From assembly GCA_963820315.1 (NCBI GenBank), contig CAWFZK010000033.1, positions 52,808 to 116,807 on the forward strand: a stretch of DNA of 64,000 bases, read 5' to 3'. The DNA comes from JACVRW01 sp963820315 (GTDB taxonomy: Bacteria; Actinomycetota; Thermoleophilia; Solirubrobacterales; Thermoleophilaceae). This document shows, piece by piece, positions 28,988-38,415 of the stretch. The first letter of the stretch is position 1. Every line of letters begins with the position of its first letter. The translations under genes were made by a program, and so were the position numbers. The notes under the pieces were generated by a model. The model was not told the origin of the DNA. It did not search any database and was given only the letters and a program-made list of their open reading frames with translations.

Positions 28988-30430
28988 GCTCTGGCTGCTC
29001 GCTCCATGCCATCAGCGCGCATCGCCAGCGCCAGCGCGACGAGCGTGACGGCCGGCATCTCCCAGTCCCAATCGAGGCCGGCGTGCACGGCCCAGACCGC
29101 GAGCCCGGCGATCGGGCCGGCGGCAAGTCCGGGGTCTGCGCGCCAGAGTCGCCTCGCAGCGACCGCCACGCCGCCCAGGAACGCGAGCAGCGCCGCGAGG
29201 CCCACGAGCCCGAGCTCGGCAAGCGTGCCGAGATAGAGCGAGTGAGGCTCGCGTGTCGGGTCGAGCACGTCACGCTCCTGCAGCCAGTCGACCACGAAGG
29301 CCCCGGAGCCGATTCCCTGCAAGGGGTGGTCGGCGAACGTGCCGAGCGCGACGCGCCAGTAGGCGTACCGATTGGAGTCGACGGACCCCAGCCGGGAGGC
29401 CGAAGCGCCGAAGGCGGGGCTGCGGGACTCCGGTTGCGCCTCGAGCGCGGCGGCGGCAAGCGCGCCGCCCAGAAGCAACGCTCCGACGAGCGCGAGCACT
29501 GCGGTGCGCCGGGCCAGCGGCAGTCGGACATTAGGTTCCTCGGATCGCGAGGCACGCAGCGTCAGCAGGGCCGCCGCAGCGGCAAGCACCGCTAGCGCAA
29601 GGAGCATCGCGAGCCCCTGCACTCGCCGGGAACCGTCACCGCCCTCGAGAGCGCGCACCGCGGGTAGGGCGCCCGCGAGTACAGCGGCAGCCGCGCCTGG
29701 CACCAGCGTCGTGGCGAGTGCGCGGGCCTGCGCACGCCCCGCGGGCGCAAGCGCCAGCAAGACGACCAAGGCCACCGCCAGCGCCGCGAGCGCCCCGCGC
29801 GAGAAGCTCAGGTAGACGCCGGCCGAGAGCGGCACGGCCCCCCCGGCCGCCGCGGCGCGGAGCCCCGGCTTCCGGCGTGGGTCGCCCGCCATTCGGACGC
29901 AGAGGACGAGGCCGACGGCCGCCAGCGCCCCGGTGGCGTTCCAGTAGGTCAGCGGCTGCTCGAGCCGGCCGCCGGCGGTGACGCTCGCGTCCAGGTCGAC
30001 GAGATCCGGCAGCAGCCGCTCGGACAGCCCGTAGCCCGTGACCACCAGCGCCCCCGCGGCGAGAGCCGGCTCCAGCGCGCGGACGACCCACGGTTGTGCG
30101 AACAGCGCCGCCCCGCCGGCCGCGTAGCCGAGGTAGAGCAAGAGTCGCTGCAGGTCGTCCACCGTTGCGCCGGCCACCGGCGTCCAGAGGAGCGAGAGCG
30201 CCGTCCAGGCGCAGAGCGCCGCCAGCCCGACGAGCGCCACTCGCCCGGGCGCCGATGCCGGCAGCGGCCGCGGGGCCGTGAACGCCGCAGCCAGAGCGAC
30301 CGCCCATGCCGCCAGGGCGGCAATCAGCCGCGGCCGGTCGAAGAACCCGCCCGAGAAGAAGGCAAGTGCGGTCGGGCCGCCAATGAGGACAGCGGCCCCC
30401 GCCGCCGGCAGCGTGGACCGAATCGTGCCG
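28905..30430 (-). CDS. O-antigen ligase/polymerase-like membrane protein; both ends uncertain
   Basis: A polytopic protein of about 480-500 residues with 10-12 membrane helices. The central region has DASVTAGGRLEQPLTYWNATGALAAVGL and YLSFSRGALAALAV, and the large outer loop has RYAYWRVALGTFADHPLQGIGSGAF with EPHSLYLGTLAELGLVGLAALLAFLGG, which is the Wzy_C/O-antigen ligase signature. The frame with hydrophobic helices is open upstream of GTG 30240 to about 30430, but no ATG, GTG or TTG occurs there, so the start is unresolved. The same frame stays open to 28585, opposite the TPR gene; a +1 error near 29025 would end it at 28905. Confidence 0.7.
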
Positions 30431-32797
30431 TCAGCCGACAGGGGAGGTGGCCTCGGTCTTGCGGGATCGAGTCGCCGGCCGCGGCTGCTCCGGCCATCTG
30501 CCGAGCGCGGCGTGGGCTGCGGCAGCCGCGTAGCAGGCGGCGGCGAGCAGCGTGGCGGCGGTGAAGCCCCAGTTGATTGCCACGAACACCGCGAGCACCG
30601 ATGCGAGCACTGACGTCACACCGTTGATCCCCCAGGCCCACGGCACGCCCGCCGGATAGAGGGCGGAGAGCCGCCGGAGCCCGACCGGCATCGCGACGCC
30701 GAGCAACAGCCCGAGCGGCGCCAGGATCACCACCGCGATCGCCACCCGGGCGGCGAATGGAAGCTCGATCAGCCCTCGCAGCAGCGGCTGAAGGCCTAGC
30801 GCCAGCGCCACAATGAGCAGTGTCGCGGCGCCCAGGAGGAGCACCAGACCCCGCTGCGGGTCGCGCAGGCGGGCCGACAGCCAAGCCCCGGCGCCTGTGA
30901 ACAGGAGCAGCGCGAACAGCACCACTGACAGCGCGTACGTGGGGAAGCCGAGGAACAGGACGAAGCGCTGGATCAGGACGACCTCGAGCATCAGGAAGCC
31001 AAGGCCGATCGCGGCGAAGAAGGCAAGAGAGCCGGCCGGCGGGCGCTCGGCGCTACGGACGAGCAGTAGGGGCAGCACGAAGGCGAGCAGCGAGAGCGCG
31101 ACCAGGATGCCGAGCGCCACCAGCAGAACGAGGAACGGCGTGCGCGAGATGAAGGTCGAGCCGGCGGGCGCCTCCTCGCCGAGGTCGCCGAGCCGCACGG
31201 GGTTGAGGAAGAATGGCCGGTCGTCCGTCGGGGCACAAACGTCGATCGGGTAGCTCTCGCAGAAGGCCTCGGGGCTCTGTGCCGTGGCCAGCGCACGCCA
31301 CTCGCGCCGGGGCGGGAAGCCGGGAGCGAACACCACCCCGAGGGTTCGCTCAGGGCCAAGCGACCGCACACGCGTGAGCTGCTCGGGGGTGAACGGCTCG
31401 CGGCCGACGAGGACGGTCCCAAAGAACGCGTTCAGCGTGTCGCGGCCGAGCATCACGATCACATGCCGTTCGGGGTCCTCGACTCCGCGCCGCTCGAGCG
31501 CCGTGAGCGCGAGCACCGTCGCGCGCAGCACCTCGTCACCGGCGAAGCGATAGAGGCGCGACACACTGAGGAGCCCGCCAGGCTGCAGGTGATCGAGGTA
31601 CTCGTCGAAGGCCTCGACGGTGTAGAGGTTGTTCTCGGACAGCGCGTACGCCGAGCCGGAGCCCGCCGTGAGCGTGTTCGTGAAGCCGATGTGGATCTGG
31701 TCGTAGAGCGTGTCGCGAGCCGCGAGCGTGGAACGCCCGTCGCCTATCGCCACCGTGACGCCGGGAAGCTCGAAGGGTCGCCCGGACCAACGGGCGAGGT
31801 CCTCGTCGACCATGTCGCGAATCGCCCTGTTCAGCTCGATCACGTCGACCCGCCGCTTGCCGGAGGAGAGCGCGTTGTAGACGTCGCGCCCCCCGCCGCC
31901 TCCGATTATCAGCGCGCGCTCCGACCCGCTCAGCTCGTGGCCGATGCTCTGGGGGCCGAGCCCGAGGTCGCGCCAGTCCGGCAGCGGCTCGCCGGGCCTG
32001 TGGCCCGGCACCGGCGCCACGTCCTGGTCGTACGAGACGATCGCGTCGCCGCCGCGCGTGCCCGGCGGATAGGCGACCACCCTGCTGATCGGCGTCCAGC
32101 GCTCGGCGACCGGCTCGCGGGTGAAGTCGAAGGGCCCGGGCAGCTCGTTCAGCGAGGTGACGGAAGAGAGCGCCAGGAGCACCAGCGCGCCGGCCGAGAC
32201 GAGTGCGGCGAGCCGGCGCTCGAGGCGTGCGCCTCCCGCGAAGAGCAGGGCCGCCACGCCCGCGACCACGCCGAGCGCGACCACCAGTGTCGGGGCATCG
32301 ACGAGCCACAGCAGTGGCACGATCGCGAGCGCCCCGAGCCCGGCGCCGGCGAGGTCGAACGCGTAGATGCGCGACACGCCAACCACCCACGTCTTGATCG
32401 CAAGCGCGATCACCACTCCGGCCGCGAGGAACGGAAGGGCGGCGAGCAGCGCCGCCATGGCCAGGGTCACGGAGAAGTCGAGATCGACCTCGAAGCGGTC
32501 GAACGAGTAATCGAGTCGCACGAGCAGTGTGGGAGTGACGAGCAGCAGCACGGCGTACAGCGCCGTTATGCGCGCCAGGGCCCGCTCCGGCGTGGGCCGC
32601 TCGATCCAGTCCGGGCGCAGGTAGAGCAGGATCGCGCCCGCCCCGGTGCCGAGCAGCGCAAGCGAGATCGCCAGGAAGGCGAAGTGGTAGAAGAGCGCGG
32701 CCGAGAAGATGCGGGTGAGGAGCACCTGGAGGGCCAGCGTCGATCCCGCGACGAGGCCGACGGCCAGGGCCGCCCGCAGCGGGGGTCGCTCGCTCAC
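30431..32797 (-). CDS. Polytopic membrane protein with spermidine synthase-like domain
   Basis: An intact 788-residue protein. About seven N-terminal membrane helices (from LRAALAVGLVAGSTLALQVLLTRIFSA) are followed by a soluble Rossmann domain at about 255-500. It has the methyl/aminopropyl-transferase nucleotide site ALIIGGGGGRDVYNAL and acidic strand end VDVIELN, then VAIGDGRSTLA and YDQIHIGFTNT. A second block of about seven helices ends the protein. This is the membrane-bound spermidine-synthase-like arrangement. The catalytic Asp pattern of true spermidine synthases is not clearly present, so polyamine synthesis is unproven. Its start overlaps the upstream gene by four bases. Confidence 0.8.
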   Translation of the reverse strand: MSERPPLRAALAVGLVAGSTLALQVLLTRIFSAALFYHFAFLAISLALLGTGAGAILLYLRPDWIERPTPERALARITALYAVLLLVTPTLLVRLDYSFDRFEVDLDFSVTLAMAALLAALPFLAAGVVIALAIKTWVVGVSRIYAFDLAGAGLGALAIVPLLWLVDAPTLVVALGVVAGVAALLFAGGARLERRLAALVSAGALVLLALSSVTSLNELPGPFDFTREPVAERWTPISRVVAYPPGTRGGDAIVSYDQDVAPVPGHRPGEPLPDWRDLGLGPQSIGHELSGSERALIIGGGGGRDVYNALSSGKRRVDVIELNRAIRDMVDEDLARWSGRPFELPGVTVAIGDGRSTLAARDTLYDQIHIGFTNTLTAGSGSAYALSENNLYTVEAFDEYLDHLQPGGLLSVSRLYRFAGDEVLRATVLALTALERRGVEDPERHVIVMLGRDTLNAFFGTVLVGREPFTPEQLTRVRSLGPERTLGVVFAPGFPPRREWRALATAQSPEAFCESYPIDVCAPTDDRPFFLNPVRLGDLGEEAPAGSTFISRTPFLVLLVALGILVALSLLAFVLPLLLVRSAERPPAGSLAFFAAIGLGFLMLEVVLIQRFVLFLGFPTYALSVVLFALLLFTGAGAWLSARLRDPQRGLVLLLGAATLLIVALALGLQPLLRGLIELPFAARVAIAVVILAPLGLLLGVAMPVGLRRLSALYPAGVPWAWGINGVTSVLASVLAVFVAINWGFTAATLLAAACYAAAAAHAALGRWPEQPRPATRSRKTEATSPVG

Positions 32798-34416
32798 CGG
32801 ACCGGGTAGACCGCCGCGCAGCCGAAGCGCCGCGGTGGGTCGGTGAAGGGCCGCACGAGCGGCTCGATGTCGGCGCGGCTATGGCAATCCGAGTAGAGGA
32901 AGGCGGCCCCCGAGCGGCGGATCAGCTCACCCGCCGCGCGTCGGTCGAGCGTCCCCGCGAAGAGCGACTCGGTGAGGCGTCGGCGCTGCTCGAAGTCCGG
33001 AGTCCAGGAGCCGGCGCCAATCCAGGTCTCCCGGCCCGTGTAGGCCGGCACCACGATGCCGCTGTAGACCGGTGTGAGCACCCCGCCAGGCTCGGGACGC
33101 TTCTCGAGATGGCGCAGGGCATCGCGCTCCGAGACGGTCAGGAAAAAGGGCTGGCGCCCGAGGTTGACCGCCTCCCGCAGCTCGTTTGCGCGGTATGCCA
33201 TCCCCACCACGCACAGGAGGAGAACGGCCGCCACGGCCCCACCACGGGGATGCGCCGTTCGCCGAGCCGGTCGCGCAGGGCGAGCATGGCCAAGCACCGC
33301 CAGCGGCAGGCTCAGGCCCTGGAAGGCGTGGAACGGGAACGTGCCGGCGGGCTGGTAGAAGATGGCCAGCCCCGCGAACGGCCAGATGCGCAGCGCCACC
33401 GAGGCGAAGTCGGGCGCCGGCAGCCGGTAGGCGAAGGCCGCGGGAACAGCCAGCGGGAGCAGCCCGAGCAGCGTGACCCACCAGGGCCAGCGGGGGAAGT
33501 CGTTCACCACGCCGGCGAGCTCCCACGAGGAGTCGCTGCGCGACAGCACCCAGTAGTAGACGAGCGGGGCGGCGGTCGCTGCGACCGGCAGGACGAGGTC
33601 GGCCGCAGCGCCGCCGGGGGAGCGCCCCCGACGCACGCTGAACAGCTCGGCTGCCACGAGCACGACGATGAGCGTGGCTCCCTGCCAGGGCTGGAGCCAG
33701 GCGGCGATGAGGCCACAGCCGGCTGCGAGGACGAGCGGCCGCCGGGTGCCGCCGCCTCGGCCGCGCTCGTAGGCGATCAGCCCAAGCGGCATCAGCCCGA
33801 CCGCAATGGCAGTGAACAGATAGCCCCACAGGTAAGTGCCGGCCCACAGCTCGCCTGAGATGAAGTCGAGGTCGAACTTCGTCCCCTCGCCGCCGATCCC
33901 CGCCCAGCCCACGAGCGCAGCAACGGGTGACGCGAAGAAGAGCGCGAGCACCAGCGCGACCACGCGGTCGCCGGGGCGCGTGAGGAAGCGCCGGCAGAGG
34001 GCGAGCGCGCCGGCGAACAGCGCGAGCACGGCTACGGGCTTCCAGACCATGTAGGCGGCGACGACCCCCAGGCCGAGCTGATTCAGCAGCCCCGAGATCA
34101 GCACGCCCGGGTGGACGAACGAGCGCGGTCCGTCCTCCAGGTCGTACAGGTTGGCCACCGCCACGTGCTCGCCCGCCTCGCGCAACCAGGTCAGGTATTG
34201 GAGCGGATCGGCGACGAGGAAGCCGTCGCCGCCCGTTATCACGCCGCCCTGCGTCCAGACTCGCACGAGCAGCCCGGCGAGTGGCGCCAATGCAAGAGCC
34301 AGCAGGGCCGCCAGGACCAGGGCCTCGTAGCGATCCAGCCGCGCGAAGCCCGGAGCCGTGCGGTTCGGTGGTTGAGTGGAGAGCGGCGCTGCCGGAGCCT
34401 CTGCGGATGCGCTCAC
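32794..34416 (-). CDS. Polytopic membrane protein, glycosyltransferase-like (paralogue A)
   Basis: A 540-residue protein with about 10 membrane helices and a C-terminal soluble part. It has a loop after helix 1 (DGFLVADPLQYLTWLREAGEHV) and histidine HPGVLISGL, as in GT-C-fold enzymes where an acidic residue lies in the first outer loop. The C-terminal LRHLEKRPEPGGVLTPVYSG, WIGAGSWTPDFEQRRRLTESLFAGTL and RRSGAAFLYSDCHSRADIEPL align closely with the protein at 39768-41418, so the two are paralogues. Substrate unknown; likely a lipid-linked-sugar glycosyltransferase. Start and stop overlap neighbours (ATGA type) in an operon with 34413-35201. Confidence 0.75.
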   Translation of the reverse strand: MSASAEAPAAPLSTQPPNRTAPGFARLDRYEALVLAALLALALAPLAGLLVRVWTQGGVITGGDGFLVADPLQYLTWLREAGEHVAVANLYDLEDGPRSFVHPGVLISGLLNQLGLGVVAAYMVWKPVAVLALFAGALALCRRFLTRPGDRVVALVLALFFASPVAALVGWAGIGGEGTKFDLDFISGELWAGTYLWGYLFTAIAVGLMPLGLIAYERGRGGGTRRPLVLAAGCGLIAAWLQPWQGATLIVVLVAAELFSVRRGRSPGGAAADLVLPVAATAAPLVYYWVLSRSDSSWELAGVVNDFPRWPWWVTLLGLLPLAVPAAFAYRLPAPDFASVALRIWPFAGLAIFYQPAGTFPFHAFQGLSLPLAVLGHARPARPARRTAHPRGGAVAAVLLLCVVGMAYRANELREAVNLGRQPFFLTVSERDALRHLEKRPEPGGVLTPVYSGIVVPAYTGRETWIGAGSWTPDFEQRRRLTESLFAGTLDRRAAGELIRRSGAAFLYSDCHSRADIEPLVRPFTDPPRRFGCAAVYPVR

Positions 34417-35201
34417 GGCCCGCTCTCGGAGGCGCCGCTCACGATCGGGTCCGGCTCGCCGGCGGGGGTCGCACGCTGCGGCCGGGCCGCTTCACTGCGG
34501 ACGTGCCGCCGGGCGGCGTAGAGCTCTCGGACCACCGGTACGAGGATGTGCGCCATCCGGACGCGCGAACCGTCGCGGTCCGCCCAGACGATCCCCGTCT
34601 CGCAGAGCCGGTACCCGAGGGCGCGAGCCATCGCGAGCACCTCCGCGTCGAAGGTCCAGCCCTCGAGGCGGGTGCGCGAGTACGCATCGAGCGCCGCCGG
34701 GGCGCGCCAGAGCTTGAAGCCGCAGTAGAGGTCGCGGGTCGGCTCGCTCAGGACCAGCCGGCAGAGCTGCTGGAAGCTCCGGCCGACCACTCGCCTGCGG
34801 AGCGGCTGGCGGCGGCCGAGCTCTGCTCCGTCGGCGAGCCTCGAGCCCACCACGACGTCGTGGTCGCGGACGAGCTCGAGCATGCTGTCGAGCGAGGGCA
34901 GGGAGCTCGCGCAGTCGGCGTCGCAGTGCAGGCGCAGCTCGCCACGGGCCTCGAGCATGCCGCGTCGCATCGAATAGCCCTTGCCGCGGTTGCGCTCGTT
35001 GCGCAGCAGCCGAACGCCGCGCCCGTCGCCGAGCGCCTCGACCCGCTCCGCCGTGCGGTCCTCACTGGCGTTGTCGACGACCAGGATCTCGAAGGCGCCG
35101 CCGCGCCGCTCGAGCCAGCCGAGCAGGGACTCGAGGCTCGCGACGATGCCCGCCTCCTCGTTGTAGGCGGGCACGATCACGGAGATCCAGGGGGCCGGCA
35201 T
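34413..35201 (-). CDS. Glycosyltransferase family 2, polyprenyl-phosphate-sugar type
   Basis: A 262-residue GT-A enzyme. WISVIVPAYNEEAGIVASLESLL, ILVVDNASEDRTAERV, LLRNERNRGKGYSMRRGML and LHCDADCASSLPSLDSML (DxD-like site) match the dolichyl-phosphate beta-glucosyltransferase group. It continues with VVVGSRLADGAELGRRQPLRRRVVGRSFQQL and DLYCGFKLWRAPAALD. The short length without C-terminal helices fits enzymes that make a polyprenyl-phosphate sugar donor. That would supply the polytopic GT-C-like neighbour, whose start it overlaps by four bases. The specific sugar is not readable. Start ATG 35201. Confidence 0.85.
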   Translation of the reverse strand: MPAPWISVIVPAYNEEAGIVASLESLLGWLERRGGAFEILVVDNASEDRTAERVEALGDGRGVRLLRNERNRGKGYSMRRGMLEARGELRLHCDADCASSLPSLDSMLELVRDHDVVVGSRLADGAELGRRQPLRRRVVGRSFQQLCRLVLSEPTRDLYCGFKLWRAPAALDAYSRTRLEGWTFDAEVLAMARALGYRLCETGIVWADRDGSRVRMAHILVPVVRELYAARRHVRSEAARPQRATPAGEPDPIVSGASESGP

Positions 35202-35216
35202 CGCGGTCAGTCTAGG

Positions 35217-35248
35217 ACCACGTGCCCCTGCTCACCCCAGGGCGTGGT
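35217..35248. promoter_or_regulatory. Hairpin directly before the methyltransferase-GT2 start
   Basis: ACCACG (35217-35222) pairs with CGTGGT (35243-35248), and CCCTG (35226-35230) pairs with CAGGG (35238-35242). That makes an 11-bp stem with a three-base bulge (TGC) and a seven-base loop. It abuts ATG 35249 and lies between divergent genes, so it could be an operator or, if transcribed, an RNA structure limiting ribosome access. If translation begins at ATG 35267 the hairpin would sit further upstream. Confidence 0.4.
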
Positions 35249-36982
35249 ATGAGTCGCGCCACCGCGATGACCGACGAGACGTGCAACATCTGCAAGGGAC
35301 CGCTCCGGCTCCTCCATCCAGGCGGCGCCGCCCGCCTCACACCGGAGCTCGTGGCGCCGACGAACCACCACCCGGGCCAGCACGGCGATCTCTTTGTGTG
35401 CGGCGACTGCGGCACGGTCCACCAGCCGGGCCTGCCGGGGGGCGAGGAGCTGGCCGACCTGTACCGGGGGATGTCCGACGAGGCCTACCTGAGCGAGGAG
35501 GCGGGGCGGCGCGAAACGGCCGGCCGCCTGCTCGACCTGATCCAGCAGCAGGCGCCGGCCGGCAGCCTCCTGGACGTCGGCTGTGGTCACGGCCTGCTGC
35601 TCGACGAGGCCCGTCGCCGCGGCTTCACGGTCACCGGCCTCGAGCTGTCGCAGGCGGCCGCCGCGTACGCGCGCGACGTCCTGGAGCTCGACGTCCGCGA
35701 GCAGCGCGTGGAGGAGCTCCCGCGGCCGGAGGGCGGGTACCAAGTGGTGCTGCTGGTCGACGTGATCGAGCATCTCGACGACCCGCTCGCCGCCCTCGAC
35801 GCCTGCACGCGGCTCCTAGCCCCGGGCGGCACGCTCTGCGTGGTCACGCCCGACGCCGGCTCGCGCACCGCGCGGCTCGCCGGGCCGCGCTGGTGGGCGT
35901 ACATCCCGGCCCACACCTTCCTCTTCACCCGCGGGACCCTGCGCGAGCTGCTCGAGGCCCGTGGCCTGGTGCTCGCCGAGGACCAGCCGCTCCGGCGCTC
36001 CTTCGAGCTGCGCTACTGGATGGGCGGGCTGGCCGAGCGCGGGGGACGCGCGACCGCGCTCGCCGGCGCCCTCGCGCGCACGCCGCTGGGGCATCGCCGC
36101 GTCACCATGTCGCTCGGCGACGAGCGGGTGATGCTCGCCAACAAGGTGGCGGTGGCGCGGGCCCAGCGGCCGCTCATGCGCGACAGGGACGGGGACTTCA
36201 AGGTGCACGTGGTGCTGCCCGCCTACCGCGCCGCGGACACGATCCCCGAGGTGGCCCGCAGCATGCCGGTCGAGTCCGCGGACCGCGCCCTGCTCGTGGA
36301 CGACGCCAGCCCGGACGACACCTCTGACGTCGCGCTGCGGGAGGGCCTCGACGTGCTGCGCCGGCCCACCAACCGCGGCTACGGGGCCAATCAGAAAACC
36401 TGTTATGTCCAGGCCATTCTCGACGGCGCCGACGCGGTGGTGATGGTCCACGCTGACAACCAGTACGACCCGGCGCTCGTCGCCCAGATGGTCAAGCCGA
36501 TCGCCTACGACATCGCCGACGTGGTGATCGGCTCACGGTTGCTCGAGGACGAGGCGATCGCGGGCGGGATGCCGCGCTGGAAGTGGGTCGGCAACCGCTT
36601 CCTCACGACAATCGAGAATCTCGCCTTCAGGCGCGGCTACTCCGAGTACCACACGGGCTATCGCGCCTTCTCGACCGAGTTCCTGCGCTCGATCGCCTTC
36701 CTCCGCAACGACGACGGCTTCGTCTTCGACCAGGAGATCTTCGCTCAGATGGTCGCCCGGCGGGCGCGCGTCCTCGAGCTGCCGATCCCGACGCGCTACT
36801 TCCGCGAGGCCTCGACGGTCTCGTTCAGCGCCAGCGTCGAGTACGGGCTGAGGACCCTCGGCGTGCTGGCGCGCTATCGCTTCGACGAGCGGCGCGGCAG
36901 CTGGCCGCTGCTGCGGCCACCGGCGGCGCGCCTTCAGGCGCGCGCGGGCGAGCGCCGCCCGGACCCCGCTGCCCAGGGGTGA
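35249..36982 (+). CDS. Zinc-ribbon SAM methyltransferase fused to GT2 glycosyltransferase
   Basis: An intact 577-residue fusion. The N-terminal CNICKG and CGDCG pairs (about residues 12-60) form a zinc-ribbon-like cap. A class I methyltransferase follows (SLLDVGCGHGLLLDEARRRG, VTGLELSQ, VVLLVDVIEHLDDPLAAL, LLAPGGTLCVVTPDAGS). From about residue 315 comes a GT2 domain (VHVVLPAYRAADTIPEVARSM, ALLVDDASPDDTSDVA, VMVHADNQYDPALVAQMVKPI, VVIGSRLLE, YSEYHTGYRAFSTEFLRSI, DQEIFAQMVARRARVLELPI) like dolichol-phosphate mannosyltransferases. Start ATG 35249 is chosen over GTG 35222 and ATG 35267. The stop overlaps the flippase start (GTGA). Probably modifies and transfers a sugar in the surface glycan pathway. 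Confidence 0.82.
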   Translation: MSRATAMTDETCNICKGPLRLLHPGGAARLTPELVAPTNHHPGQHGDLFVCGDCGTVHQPGLPGGEELADLYRGMSDEAYLSEEAGRRETAGRLLDLIQQQAPAGSLLDVGCGHGLLLDEARRRGFTVTGLELSQAAAAYARDVLELDVREQRVEELPRPEGGYQVVLLVDVIEHLDDPLAALDACTRLLAPGGTLCVVTPDAGSRTARLAGPRWWAYIPAHTFLFTRGTLRELLEARGLVLAEDQPLRRSFELRYWMGGLAERGGRATALAGALARTPLGHRRVTMSLGDERVMLANKVAVARAQRPLMRDRDGDFKVHVVLPAYRAADTIPEVARSMPVESADRALLVDDASPDDTSDVALREGLDVLRRPTNRGYGANQKTCYVQAILDGADAVVMVHADNQYDPALVAQMVKPIAYDIADVVIGSRLLEDEAIAGGMPRWKWVGNRFLTTIENLAFRRGYSEYHTGYRAFSTEFLRSIAFLRNDDGFVFDQEIFAQMVARRARVLELPIPTRYFREASTVSFSASVEYGLRTLGVLARYRFDERRGSWPLLRPPAARLQARAGERRPDPAAQG

Positions 36983-38415
36983 GCTCGCCCGACCCCGCGG
37001 CCGGCGACTCCGTCGTCCGCCGGGTTGCCTGGAACACCGCGGCCCAGGCGCTGGGCAAGATCGCCGTGCTCGTCATCGGCGCGGCGTCGATCCTCATAAC
37101 CACGCGATACCTCGGCGCGTCGGGCTACGGTCAGTTCGCCCTGGCCCTCGCCTTCGTGCAGATGGTCGGGCTGCTGGCCGACCTGGGACTGCTGACGGTG
37201 GTCGTGCGGGAGATAAGCCGGAACCCGGAGGCGACGGAGCGGCTGATCGGGCACACGCTCACGTTGCGACTCGCCCTGTCGGTGGTGGTGATCGCGCTCG
37301 CCGGGCTGCTCAGCCTTGCCATGCCGTACACGCCCCAGGTCCGTGTGGCGATCCTGATCGCGGGCGTGCCGCTCGTCCTCGGCCTCGTGAACACCGCGAT
37401 CGTGGCGGTCTTCCAGGCGCGTCTGCGGATGGATCGCGCGGCGATCTCCGACGTTGCCGGGCGTGCCGCCGGCTTCGTCGCGCTGATCGTGGTGGCGGCG
37501 CTCGATCTCGGCTTCTACGCGGTCGTGGCGACGGCCGGGGTGGGCGCTCTCGTGACTCTGCTCGTCACGTGGCGGCTCTCGCGCCCCCTGGTGCGCGTGC
37601 GCCCCGCCGCGAGCCGGACCGTATGGCGTTCGCTGCTCGTGGCTGCGCTGCCGGTGGGCGCGGCGCTCGCCGTCAGCGAGATCTACTACCGGGCTGACAC
37701 GCTGATCGTGTCGCTCTACCGGCCCTACGACGAGGTGGGCTTCTATGCGCTCGGCTACCGGGTCGTCGAGCTGCTCGGCATGCTCCCGGCGATCGTGATG
37801 ACGTCGGTCTTCCCCCTGCTGTCGCGCTACCTGCACGAGAGCCGCGAGCTTGCGCGGCGCACGATCGATGCTGCGGCCGACCTGTTCGTCGCGTTCGGGC
37901 TCCCGCTCGCGGCCGGCGGGCTCGTGGTCGCGCCCCAGCTCGTGCGGCTGATCGGCGGTGACGAGTTCGAAGGCGCGGCCGACACGCTGCGCATCCTCCT
38001 GTTCGCCGGGGCGCTCGCGTTCGTCAGCGGCCTGTTCGGCATGACCCTGATCGCGGGTGACCGCCAGCGCAGCGCGCTGTGGCTCGGCGTGGCCGCCCTG
38101 ACCCTCAACGTGCCGCTCAACTTCGCCCTGGTGCCGGAGCTGGGCATCGACGCGGCGGCGGCCACGGCGGTCGCCTCCGAGGTGCTGCTGGTGCTGGGCG
38201 GATACCTGCTCGTGCGCCGCGAGCTCGGCATGGCGCCGCGGCTGCGGATGCTGTGGCGAGCGCTTGCCGCCGCCGCCGTGATGGCGGCGGTGCTGGCGCT
38301 CGTCGACGGCTGGCCGCTCGCCCTGCTGCTGCCGCTGGGGGTCGCGATCTACGTGGCCGGCCTCTGGGCGCTCGGCGGCATCGACCGGCGCATGTTGGAG
38401 GCTCTGCGCGCGTGA
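36979..38415 (+). CDS. Polysaccharide flippase (MATE/MOP superfamily, Wzx-like)
   Basis: A 478-residue protein with about 14 membrane helices. The N-terminal RRVAWNTAAQALGKIAVLVIGAASILITTRYLGASGYGQFALALAFVQMVGLLADLGL is typical of Wzx-like flippases. YYRADTLIVSLYRPYDEVGFYALGYRVVELL in the middle and the helix repeats of the second half support this. It should flip lipid-linked glycan repeats across the membrane. GTG 36979 overlaps the preceding stop (GTGA) and its own stop overlaps the next start in the same way, so three genes are translationally coupled. Confidence 0.87.
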   Translation: MSSPDPAAGDSVVRRVAWNTAAQALGKIAVLVIGAASILITTRYLGASGYGQFALALAFVQMVGLLADLGLLTVVVREISRNPEATERLIGHTLTLRLALSVVVIALAGLLSLAMPYTPQVRVAILIAGVPLVLGLVNTAIVAVFQARLRMDRAAISDVAGRAAGFVALIVVAALDLGFYAVVATAGVGALVTLLVTWRLSRPLVRVRPAASRTVWRSLLVAALPVGAALAVSEIYYRADTLIVSLYRPYDEVGFYALGYRVVELLGMLPAIVMTSVFPLLSRYLHESRELARRTIDAAADLFVAFGLPLAAGGLVVAPQLVRLIGGDEFEGAADTLRILLFAGALAFVSGLFGMTLIAGDRQRSALWLGVAALTLNVPLNFALVPELGIDAAAATAVASEVLLVLGGYLLVRRELGMAPRLRMLWRALAAAAVMAAVLALVDGWPLALLLPLGVAIYVAGLWALGGIDRRMLEALRA

